Assembly: GCA_019636515.1 (NCBI GenBank)
Contig: JAHBXI010000001.1
Location: forward strand, 868,001 to 932,000
Direction: 5' to 3'
DNA from: Phycisphaeraceae bacterium
GTDB taxonomy: Bacteria; Planctomycetota; Phycisphaerae; Phycisphaerales; UBA1924
DNA length: 64,000 bases
Of this stretch, positions 41,166-49,149 are shown piece after piece (position 1 is the first letter of the stretch; each line of letters starts with the position of its first letter). Below the pieces are notes generated by a model that was given only the letters and a program-made list of their open reading frames with translations, made no database searches and had not been told where the DNA came from. Both the position numbers and the translations under genes were made by a program.

Positions 41166-44100
41166 TCATGCCATCCCTTGGGCAAAGAGGTCCGCGTCCG
41201 ACGCCGGAGGTGCCGGCACGGTGTATCGCGCTCCTCGCTTGCTGCCCTGCATCACCACTGCGCCGTCCCGCGTCAGACTGCGGATCACGCTTAGATAATT
41301 CGCGGGGTCAACGCCGCTGCGCTCGATGATCTCCGCCCGGCCAAGCGGGACACGTGCCTCTCGAATCGCCGCGTACACAGCCTGAACCTCGCGCTCTCCG
41401 TCGAGTACAGACGCTGTGTCGGCAATCTGGTTCGCGACCGGCAGCGTCACGACTGGCTGCGCCTCGGCTGGAGCGTCTTCCTGCTCGCTGTCGGGCGCGT
41501 CGTCCTCCGCCCACTTCCGACGTAGTTCCTCGGCACGCCGGATCACGTGCTCGCGGACGGTGTCGCCCCCGCTCTCGGAGTCGCTACTCGACTCCGCGCC
41601 GATTGGCTCCACGCCGAGTTCTTTCAACCGCGTGCGGATGCGAGTCATGGCTTGGGTAGGTTCGCGGAAGTACTCGCTGCCGCGCAGTCGCACAAACCGC
41701 CATCCCAATCGTTCGAGAATCCCCTGTCGGTCGAGATCGCGCCCGATCTCTTCTGGTGGATGGTATCGGTCCCCATCACACTCCAGTGCGACTCGTTGAC
41801 CGTCCGCGCCGATCACAACCATGTCGATTCGGAACGCGCCGACCTTCCACTGCGTCTGAACCCTGTATCCAGACTCGGTGAGAGCCTTGAGGACAAGATG
41901 CTCAAACTCCGACTCGACGCGCTGCCCCTGCTCCTGCATCTGTCGCTGAGTCGCCTGCGGGTCGATCGCGTGCTTGATGAGGCGGCTGCGGAGATCGCCC
42001 TCTTTGAGATCGGTGTCGGCGTTCAGGGAATGAACGACCCAGAGTTGATCCTTTGCGCGACTTGCGGCGACGTTGTACCGCTTCTTGAGATCATCGTCGG
42101 CGCGCATCCGCAGCGGACCGTCGGGCGCATGATCGACCAGCGAGAGCAGAATCACGTCGCGCTCGTCGCCCTGAAACTGAGGCGGTGTTCCGCACAGAAT
42201 GTCTCTCTCCGCATACGCGGTCTCCGTGATCCTTGCCCGGAGCAACCGATCAATGAGCAGAGCCTGTTCTTCGCCCAGCATACTGATGACGCCGATCGTC
42301 TTGCCGATGTACTCAGGCCGCTCGCACATCGCCACGATCAGCGAGACGGCTTCCAGAGCCTCAGTCTCGTTCACGTGTCCTTGGCGCGATGCCCCGGCCA
42401 CTCGATGCGACACGACGAATGGTCTCGTGAGAACAGTGGATGACTCGCGCAGAGGCTTGATCTCGCCGTCATAACTAAGGTGGTTGCTGAACTGGATGAT
42501 CTCGTTGACGCAGCGGAAGTGCTCCACGAGTCGGACGATCTGGCCGAAGCCCGCCGATGCAAGATCGTACATCGAGAGGCGTCCGGTGTACAAGTGCTTG
42601 CCCAGCACACCGTCAAGATGCTCGTCGATCAGCGTCTGCATTTCCAATAATCGCTCGCCAATCGCCATCGGGCTGACCTGTTTGTCGTCGCCGACGATGA
42701 TGGCAGACTTGGCGATGCCGAGCGCGACCAAGCCGGACATGTCGCACTGGCTGGCTTCATCGAGGATCACAACGTCGAACTGTGCAACCTTGAAGTCGTA
42801 GGACTCCACGACGCGAGCCAGCGGCATGATCCACGCCGGCACGGCAGACCGCGCCTCGTTCAGCAGGCGTCTCGCTTCGACTTTGAGGCGATCTGATCGC
42901 ACTCCCGACTCGAATCCACGCTGCTGCACCGTTTTAAGCCAACTGATGAGAGCAGCTCGGACCGCCCCGCTTGCCCGCTGGTGCTGCCGCTCCCACACTC
43001 GTGCGCTGACATATCGCGCCGTTTCCTCTTGGAGTCGGTTCTTTGTCTCGGTACAGGCACGTTGCAGGTCATTGATATCGGTGGCGGCCCGACGAGTCAG
43101 TTCCTGCTCCAACTGCCTCCAGAGCCACGCCTCTGTTGAACTGCTCGGTACAGTCGCCGTGTGGTGAGGCTCTTCACGCCGCGTGATCGCATCGGCCCAC
43201 TTTGGAGCCAGCGGGGCCAATCTCGCCAGCAGGGCGGTACGCCGCTCGGATGCCTCCTGCTTCTCCAGAAGTCCCAGATACCGCTTGTAGACGCCCGCGT
43301 AGTTCGGCGCGCTCATGGAGGCCAGAGCGCGAGCCAGCGCACGGGCGATGCGGCCTTCGTGCGCCGCGGCGAGTTTCGCGCGAACGGCGTCAATCCGGGA
43401 TTGGATGTTCTCGATCTCGCAGCGGTAGGCTCTCGCCTCCACCGCAGGAATCACGAACTTCTCGATAACTTCGACCCACCGGCGAAGTTCCCCACCTGCC
43501 TCGGATCGTGGCGCGACAAGTTCACGCGCCGCAGCCCAGTTGAATCCGAGAACCTCTAACTTCCGCACGAACTCGGTCCACACGGTCTCGTGCCAGATCA
43601 CGGAGCCATTGATCGTGGAGAGATGCTGACGGGCCGTGTCTTCCGGACGAGCACCAAGATTGCCGTGCGTCGCCTGCGCGAGCGCGCCGACCTGCGATGC
43701 CCATCGACGATCAAGGTCGCGGCGAAGTTGGTCTCGCGCGAGCAACGACCGAAGGGCACTGAAATCCTCGTGGGATTTGGGGGCCGCCCCACGCACCTTC
43801 GACGTGACTTGCAGCAGCAGCCACAGGGGTCGGCGCAATCCCCACCAGATCGAGAGGGAACCACGAGATTGGACGTGAACGACGACTTGTTCGATGATGG
43901 CCGCCGCCTGCCCCCGAGGCCACTTCTCGTGCAGGTGCGGGGAGTGCTTGACGACCGCCGCGCTGTGCCGGTCGATCTCCGCGGCCAGTCGATCCACGGT
44001 CTTGACCAGATCGTCCCAAGGCTCGCGTCTCGCTCCCCCGAGGCGACCGCAGTCCATGCACTCCATAGCGAGCGGATGAGCACCCTTGATCGCCCGCACG

Positions 44101-45971
44101 ATCTTTCCTGCAAGAGCATGAACCGCTCGCAGATCGTCGAGGCTTTGGTTTGAGCCATCAGCCAACAAGTCCGGACGCGGATCGGCGGCCTTCGACCTGG
44201 CGTTCGCGATCATCCCCAGAGCCTTCTCGAACTCCGCGGGCTTGATGACATCACTCACCGGCGGGAGACCGGCATTGATCTCGGCGTCGTCTTCAAGCGT
44301 GATGATCGTGCCAAGCCGGTACACGTCACGCACTTCGTCTTCGCTCAGCGGGCACAACACGCCGCGCTCCAGCGGTCCGGGGAGCCACTCGTGGAGCGAC
44401 CGCTGGTCCTTTACCAGTCGAGCGGCCTTTGACGGAGCGAAACTACGCCCACCAATGACGATGTCGTCGTACTCGTCCCTGATCGCTTGGGACAGCCCCT
44501 GTTCTTGGCTCTTGAGCGTTGCGAGCAACTTCGTGCGTGCCTTGGAGGACCGGTCGGCCTCGGCGGCACGTTCCGATTTGGGGCGTTGCAGTCCGGTGAT
44601 GATCCCCTTGACCGACGATTCCAGTAAATGCTGCCCTTCGCTGTCGCGATCAAGCACCGCAACGCACAGCGGTCGCAAGTCCTCCGCAACCTTGTCGCGC
44701 AGCACCTTGAGGGCCTTGGTGGAATGGCTCGTCACAAGCACCGATTTGCCCTCCGCGAGCAAGTGCCCGATGAGATTCGCGATCGTGTGTGTCTTGCCGG
44801 TTCCCGGAGGACCTTGAACGACGACCTTTCCCCGCCGGGCCAAGGCTTGAACAACATCCTGTTGTTCCGGGTTGGCTGGCTTGGTCAGCAACAGGTCCAC
44901 CGGAGTGCGGCCATGACCGCGCGGAGGCGTACTCGGGTCAGCCTCTTCATCATCCGATGTCTCGCCCCCGCCCGTGTCGTCGTCGTCTCCGGCATCCCCC
45001 ATCACGACGCTGCGCAACGGCTCGGGTACTTCCCCATTTGCGTTTAGACGCTCGACGAACGCATCAATCGCGTTGATGATGCCGCCCGACCGAGGCATCA
45101 GCATCACGACGCCCTGCCGATGCACGACCGCGTGATCGGTCATCGCCTCGTTCTTCGCCGCGAGCACTTCGCCCCGCTTGAACAACCGATGGACCAACTC
45201 GGTCAGATACTCCGTCGCCTTTAGATCGAGCAGCCCAAACTCCGACGCGAGCAGGGTCTCACGGAGTTGAGCGAGAGCCTTGCCGTCGACGCCGAACTCC
45301 CTCAGCAGCGGAGAGTTCAGTTCGTGCGCGTCGTTCGTGTACCGCAACTCAAACGAGGGCACCTTGGGTTCAAACCGGAGTTCGAGGCGATGCAGCAGCA
45401 GCGGGTGTTCGACCGTCCCCTTTTCCTCCGCCCAACGCAGCATCCCGTCGCCCGCGCACAGCACCAGCCGCTCCGATTCACGCTCCAGCCTTCCGCGCAA
45501 CTCGAAGAGTCGCTGGAAGAGTGCCGCGACCCGGCGCACCGGGTGCTCGGCGACAACCCACTTCTCCCGCTTCTGCTTCCACTGCTCGAACGCAGCGATT
45601 CTGGCGGGGTCATCGGTGAATGCGACAGTGGTCGTTTCCTCTTCCTGCTTGAAGTTGCGGGTTGCCAGAAACTGCGCATCGCCGTCCGGACTCGCCCAGC
45701 CCGGAAGGACCCAGTCTGCTATCGACTTTGGCGGTGGATCGCAAGGTGTTTCCTTCGGGCGTTTGACCCAGAGTATTACTGACGAGTCATCGTTTTCCGC
45801 GCCGATTTTCACCGCCGAGTGACGCGGCAGGGCCGTCAGATCGAGAGTCCAGTCGTATCCGGTCCAGCGTCGGACGACCGGATTGCGGCGTCGCGACACT
45901 TCCGCGAGGAAGCGCATGACCTGCTCGACCCGCTGCTTGATCTCGGTTGGTTTGTCCGGTGTCACGTCCAC
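41166..45971 (-). CDS. SF1 helicase with Vsr-like nuclease and C-terminal winged helix; Hhe-like defence protein
   Basis: 1601 residues from GTG 45971, which has a G-run Shine-Dalgarno six bases upstream; a TTG at 46010 is the alternative. After about 370 residues of unassigned N-terminus comes an SF1 helicase split by a long helical insert: VVQGPPGTGKTHTIANLIG near 385, LDEASQCDMSGL near 1070, VGDDKQVSP, VEHFRCVNEIIQFS and VAASRAKDQLWVV. A Vsr/MTES_1575-type nuclease follows (FRIDMVVIG, then VALECDGDRYHPPEEIGRD near 1390, and GWRFVRLRGSEYF). The last 80 residues look like a winged helix (IREARVPLGRAEIIERSGVD). Helicase plus Vsr in one chain matches the Hhe-type anti-phage layout; I did not recognise DUF4011 at the N-terminus. 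Codon and base use are less GC-rich than in neighbours, suggesting transfer. Confidence 0.85.
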   Translation of the reverse strand: MDVTPDKPTEIKQRVEQVMRFLAEVSRRRNPVVRRWTGYDWTLDLTALPRHSAVKIGAENDDSSVILWVKRPKETPCDPPPKSIADWVLPGWASPDGDAQFLATRNFKQEEETTTVAFTDDPARIAAFEQWKQKREKWVVAEHPVRRVAALFQRLFELRGRLERESERLVLCAGDGMLRWAEEKGTVEHPLLLHRLELRFEPKVPSFELRYTNDAHELNSPLLREFGVDGKALAQLRETLLASEFGLLDLKATEYLTELVHRLFKRGEVLAAKNEAMTDHAVVHRQGVVMLMPRSGGIINAIDAFVERLNANGEVPEPLRSVVMGDAGDDDDTGGGETSDDEEADPSTPPRGHGRTPVDLLLTKPANPEQQDVVQALARRGKVVVQGPPGTGKTHTIANLIGHLLAEGKSVLVTSHSTKALKVLRDKVAEDLRPLCVAVLDRDSEGQHLLESSVKGIITGLQRPKSERAAEADRSSKARTKLLATLKSQEQGLSQAIRDEYDDIVIGGRSFAPSKAARLVKDQRSLHEWLPGPLERGVLCPLSEDEVRDVYRLGTIITLEDDAEINAGLPPVSDVIKPAEFEKALGMIANARSKAADPRPDLLADGSNQSLDDLRAVHALAGKIVRAIKGAHPLAMECMDCGRLGGARREPWDDLVKTVDRLAAEIDRHSAAVVKHSPHLHEKWPRGQAAAIIEQVVVHVQSRGSLSIWWGLRRPLWLLLQVTSKVRGAAPKSHEDFSALRSLLARDQLRRDLDRRWASQVGALAQATHGNLGARPEDTARQHLSTINGSVIWHETVWTEFVRKLEVLGFNWAAARELVAPRSEAGGELRRWVEVIEKFVIPAVEARAYRCEIENIQSRIDAVRAKLAAAHEGRIARALARALASMSAPNYAGVYKRYLGLLEKQEASERRTALLARLAPLAPKWADAITRREEPHHTATVPSSSTEAWLWRQLEQELTRRAATDINDLQRACTETKNRLQEETARYVSARVWERQHQRASGAVRAALISWLKTVQQRGFESGVRSDRLKVEARRLLNEARSAVPAWIMPLARVVESYDFKVAQFDVVILDEASQCDMSGLVALGIAKSAIIVGDDKQVSPMAIGERLLEMQTLIDEHLDGVLGKHLYTGRLSMYDLASAGFGQIVRLVEHFRCVNEIIQFSNHLSYDGEIKPLRESSTVLTRPFVVSHRVAGASRQGHVNETEALEAVSLIVAMCERPEYIGKTIGVISMLGEEQALLIDRLLRARITETAYAERDILCGTPPQFQGDERDVILLSLVDHAPDGPLRMRADDDLKKRYNVAASRAKDQLWVVHSLNADTDLKEGDLRSRLIKHAIDPQATQRQMQEQGQRVESEFEHLVLKALTESGYRVQTQWKVGAFRIDMVVIGADGQRVALECDGDRYHPPEEIGRDLDRQGILERLGWRFVRLRGSEYFREPTQAMTRIRTRLKELGVEPIGAESSSDSESGGDTVREHVIRRAEELRRKWAEDDAPDSEQEDAPAEAQPVVTLPVANQIADTASVLDGEREVQAVYAAIREARVPLGRAEIIERSGVDPANYLSVIRSLTRDGAVVMQGSKRGARYTVPAPPASDADLFAQGMA

Positions 45972-46075
45972 GAATGACCCCCCAAGCCAACTCCAGCCCA
46001 CGCCCCGCAATCAACCACAATCACTCTGAAAGCACGGGAAAATGTGTACATTCGGATGGGTTTCGCTGCTTTTCG

Positions 46076-46117
46076 ACCCAAGTCGGCTGGTGGCATTGCT
46101 ATTCTTGCGACTTGGGT
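46076..46117. repeat. 10-bp inverted repeat upstream of the helicase gene
   Basis: ACCCAAGTCG (46076-46085) and CGACTTGGGT (46108-46117) are exact complements with a 22-base spacer, extendable by TCG/CGA with a one-base bulge. It is in an AT-richer 296-base spacer (45972-46267), about 105 bases upstream of the helicase start. It could be an operator of the defence gene or a remnant of a mobile element. Confidence 0.5.
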
Positions 46118-46223
46118 TCGACACCACACCGTTCGACTCTTTTCAAGTGCCATTCTCCGATTGACGTGCCAAAGTCTATGAAAGCCCGAACACGTCTGCG
46201 CTTCTCCCCCAGCGTGCCGCGGG

Positions 46224-46254
46224 TTGGCACGGGCGGACACTCCCGGCATACCCT
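46224..46254 (+). promoter_or_regulatory. possible promoter of tRNA-Leu
   Basis: TTGGCA (46224-46229) and TACCCT (46249-46254) are separated by 19 bases, with the tRNA 5' end 13 bases further on. Match and spacing are weak; it is listed because no better candidate is present. Confidence 0.3.
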
Positions 46255-46267
46255 TGTCGCACACTCG

Positions 46268-46352
46268 GCCGGAGTGGCGGAACTGGCAGACGCGACGGAT
46301 TCAAAATCCGTTACCCTTTAAAGGTGTGTGGGTTCGACTCCCTCCTCCGGCA
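46268..46352 (+). tRNA. tRNA-Leu (anticodon CAA)
   Basis: An 85-base class II tRNA. The acceptor arms GCCGGAG (46268-46274) and CTCCGGC (46345-46351) pair fully and are followed by A as the discriminator base. The anticodon stem ACGGA/TCCGT encloses TTCAAAA, giving anticodon CAA for Leu. A long variable arm (ACCCTTTAAAGGT) fits tRNA-Leu. The T-arm GTGGG-TTCGACT-CCCTC has one T-T mismatch in its stem. CCA is not encoded. Confidence 0.93.
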
Positions 46353-46444
46353 TTTTCGTTCATCGAGCGTGCCGCCGCGAAACGAGGCTTCGTCTCGTGG
46401 TCGCATCGCTCCCCCAGGCTGCCGCGGCTGCTCGCCACGCACGC

Positions 46445-47212
46445 TCAGGCTCGCGGCGAAGCGAACGGCGCCGCCACCCGAATCCCCATCGATTCGATCG
46501 CCAGGCGAACGGCCCGGGCAATCTCCATCGCCCCGGGCGTGTCCGAGTGAACGCAGAGCGTTCCCGGCCGCATCGGGATCGTCACCCCATCGCGTGATTC
46601 AACAACACCGTGCATGGCCATGCGCCACGCCCGGGCGGCGGCCCGCGCCGGGTCCGTGATCACGGCGCCGGCTTCGCTCCGCGGAGTCAGCGTGCCATCG
46701 GCCTCGTACGCGCGATCGGCGAAGCACTCCTCCACAACCGCCAGGCCGCGTGCCCGCCACCGCGCAGCCCCCGGCGAACCGCACGGGCCGATCATCGCCG
46801 CCTCCGGCACCACCATCATCACCGCGTCGGCAAGGACATCGGCGACTTCCACACGCCCGGCGGCGGCGTGGTACAAGGCTCCGTGCGGCTTCACATGCCC
46901 GACGTTCGCCCCGAGGGATTCCGCGATCCTGGCCAGCGACGCGACCTGATCGGCCACGTGGCGGTGAATCTCCGACAGGCCGATGGCCATGTCCGACCGT
47001 CCGAATCCGGCCCGGTCGGGATAGGAAGGGTGCGCCCCGATCGAGCACCCCGTCGCCAGGCAAACTCGGACAAGCCGCTCCATCGACGACGCGTCCCCCG
47101 CGTGCCCCCCGCAGGCGATGTTGGCCGAGGTCACCACCGACACCAGCGCGAGGTCGGCCTCGATCCTCTCCGGCGATTCGCCGACGTCGGCGTTGAGATC
47201 GATGGGCTTCAC
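46445..47212 (-). CDS. pxpA: 5-oxoprolinase subunit A (LamB/YcsF family)
   Basis: 255 residues from GTG 47212, which overlaps the pxpC stop (GTGA). It is the YcsF/LamB-like subunit of the ATP-dependent bacterial 5-oxoprolinase, which opens pyroglutamate to glutamate. Family blocks: VKPIDLNADVGES, SANIACGGHAGD, IGAHPSYPDRAGFGR, VGHVKPHGALYH, EECFADRAYEADGTLTPR and CVHSDTPGA. The first Asp/Glu and His residues form the probable active site. Third in the order pxpB-pxpC-pxpA. Confidence 0.93.
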   Translation of the reverse strand: MKPIDLNADVGESPERIEADLALVSVVTSANIACGGHAGDASSMERLVRVCLATGCSIGAHPSYPDRAGFGRSDMAIGLSEIHRHVADQVASLARIAESLGANVGHVKPHGALYHAAAGRVEVADVLADAVMMVVPEAAMIGPCGSPGAARWRARGLAVVEECFADRAYEADGTLTPRSEAGAVITDPARAAARAWRMAMHGVVESRDGVTIPMRPGTLCVHSDTPGAMEIARAVRLAIESMGIRVAAPFASPRA

Positions 47213-48195
47213 GGCTCGGCGGCTCCACGGCCTGGAGGAGCATGCCCTTGCCCAGCCGCCGGAAAGAACCGACGGCTCTGATCTCGCAACGCCCGCCTGG
47301 CCTGGTCCACCGAAATCGAAACGAAGTTCACGGCCTCCCCGGGTCTCCATTGCCCGATCGCGGGCAGGTCCGCCGCGATCACGCACCCGATCACGGGGTA
47401 TCCGCCGGTCGTCGGGTGATCGCACAGGAGGACCATCGGCTCTCCCCCCGGGGGAACCTGCACGGCGCCCCACATCATGCCCTGGCTTGGCATGCGCCCC
47501 TCGAACGGGGCGGCGAGCGCCTCTCCGCTCAGACGAATCCCCATGCGGTCGGACCTCGCGGAGACAACCCACCGCCGCGGCGCCACGAACCCCGCGAGAT
47601 CGAAGCCGTCCTCCGCCGGGGCCAGAACCACCCGGACCATCCGGCGCAGGATCGCTTCATGAACCAGGCCCTCGACGCCGTGCGAAGGGTCGATGCACGA
47701 ACCGGGCTCGTCTCCGCAAAGACCAATCCGGTCGCCCGCGCGGAGAGGGCGTCCCTCATGCCCGCCGAACCGCGCGCCCGCGTGCGTCGAAGATGATCCC
47801 ATGACCCGCGGAACCGCCAGACCGCCCCCTACGCACACGTAGGCACGGCACCCCCGCAGCGCCCTGCCGACTCGGATCGTCGAGCCGGGCTCGAGAAGCA
47901 CCGGCTTGTACATCGCGATCACGAACGTAGTGCCGTCGGAACGGGTCACCGACACTTCGGACGCGGCCCCGGTCACGGCGACGACGCGGGTTGAATCAAA
48001 CGCAAACGCACCGCCGTTGAGGGTCGTTTCAATCGCGGGTAATCCCGGGGGATTTCCGACCATCGCGTTGCCGATCCGAATGGAAAGCGGATCCGCCGCC
48101 CCGCCGACCGGCACCCCCGCCCACGACCACCCGGCCCGCCCGGCATCCTGCACCGTGCTGAACAGCCCCGGATCCACGACGTGCAGGGTGGCCAT
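47209..48195 (-). CDS. pxpC: 5-oxoprolinase subunit C (KipA/AHS2 family)
   Basis: 328 residues from ATG 48195, directly after the pxpB stop; an ATG three codons earlier (48204) is equally possible. It has the AHS2/biotin-dependent carboxylase-like layout: VVDPGLFSTVQDAGRAGW, GVPVGGAADPLSIRIGNAMVGNP, ETTLNGGAFAF, SQGMMWGAVQVPPGGEPMVL and DHPTTGGYPVIGCVI. It works with PxpB and PxpA on pyroglutamate. Confidence 0.93.
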   Translation of the reverse strand: MATLHVVDPGLFSTVQDAGRAGWSWAGVPVGGAADPLSIRIGNAMVGNPPGLPAIETTLNGGAFAFDSTRVVAVTGAASEVSVTRSDGTTFVIAMYKPVLLEPGSTIRVGRALRGCRAYVCVGGGLAVPRVMGSSSTHAGARFGGHEGRPLRAGDRIGLCGDEPGSCIDPSHGVEGLVHEAILRRMVRVVLAPAEDGFDLAGFVAPRRWVVSARSDRMGIRLSGEALAAPFEGRMPSQGMMWGAVQVPPGGEPMVLLCDHPTTGGYPVIGCVIAADLPAIGQWRPGEAVNFVSISVDQARRALRDQSRRFFPAAGQGHAPPGRGAAEP

Positions 48196-48196
48196 G

Positions 48197-49060
48197 TCAG
48201 GCATCCCCCCGCGCCAGCATTTCGAAGCGGTCGTGGTCGATCGGCGTGAAACGAACCACATCTCCGGGGACGAGCAGGCACGGCGAGGCCGACGAGGCCT
48301 CAAAGAGACTCACCGGAGTCCTTCCCACCAATCGCCAGCCCCCCGGGGTGCTTGTCGGGTAGATACCCGCCTGATCCGCCGCGATCGCGACGCTTCCAGG
48401 AGGAACGCTCGGCCGCGGCTGGGCCAGGCGGGGAAGGTGCAGGTTGCCGCAAAGCCCCGACAGGTACGGGAACCCCGGCGAGAAGCCAATGTACCGCACC
48501 ACGTACATTGAATCCCGGAACAGCGTCATCACCCGCTCCTGGGAAAGACCCGTCAGCACCGAAACCTCGGGCAGGTCGATCGCGCACAGCACGCACGAGC
48601 AGGTCGGGATATGAACCAGGCGAGGCGGCAAGGACGGCTCGCCGATCGGATCGTCCATCGCATCCCGCACGACCTGCATCACTCGCCGGCACAGGTTGTT
48701 TACGTCGGATTCCCGCATGGGGCCAAGGCGGTGGGCCTCGAAGGCAAGCAGAACCGAATCATGACCGGGGACGGCTTCGAGCAGTTCCGCGAACCCGGCC
48801 GCGCCGACAGCCCGCCATGCCCTCAGGATCGATCGCTCATCGGCATCATCGAACCGCACCAGCACGTGCCGCTCCGAGATCCAACGGGTCGTGAACAAGC
48901 CACCGCTCACGGCCGGGGTCCATCCGCCGGGGTTCGCTCCGACTCCCGGCCGCCGGGCCAGGCGGGCCAGACGGACCAGGCGGGCCAGCCTCCCTGGGTT
49001 GAGACAATCGTCGGTGGCGGATTCATCCTGGATGAGTGTAACGGCGTGCGTGCGGGACAT
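48197..49060 (-). CDS. pxpB: 5-oxoprolinase subunit B (KipI/AHS1 family)
   Basis: 287 residues. AHS1/KipI blocks: VRYIGFSPGFPYLSGL, RPSVPPGSVAIAADQAGIYP and TPGGWRLVGRTPVSLFE. The first 45 residues are not part of the family core and include an Arg/Leu-rich RLARLVRLARLARR stretch produced by a 9-base tandem repeat, so the true start may be further in. First gene of pxpBCA; its start is divergent from the exported VCBS protein. Confidence 0.9.
   Translation of the reverse strand: MSRTHAVTLIQDESATDDCLNPGRLARLVRLARLARRPGVGANPGGWTPAVSGGLFTTRWISERHVLVRFDDADERSILRAWRAVGAAGFAELLEAVPGHDSVLLAFEAHRLGPMRESDVNNLCRRVMQVVRDAMDDPIGEPSLPPRLVHIPTCSCVLCAIDLPEVSVLTGLSQERVMTLFRDSMYVVRYIGFSPGFPYLSGLCGNLHLPRLAQPRPSVPPGSVAIAADQAGIYPTSTPGGWRLVGRTPVSLFEASSASPCLLVPGDVVRFTPIDHDRFEMLARGDA
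48955..48990. repeat. four 9-bp tandem repeats in the pxpB N-terminal region
   Basis: Units GGGCCAGGC, GGGCCAGAC, GGACCAGGC and GGGCCAGCC follow one another. On the coding (minus) strand they encode a repeating Arg/Leu/Ala pattern near residues 24-36 of PxpB. A short, probably unstable, in-frame repeat. Confidence 0.7.
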
Positions 49061-49149
49061 TCATGAAAAACCCCCTTCGTACCTGGCCCGATCCGTGGTA
49101 CGATCCGCGCGATCAACCCCTTCGCATGATCCCGATCAGGAGAGAGTCC

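Noticed and set aside
46268..46352. tRNA-Leu as attachment site of a defence island
   Set aside because: No second copy of the tRNA 3' end, no integrase, and the odd segment is on the 5' side of the tRNA.
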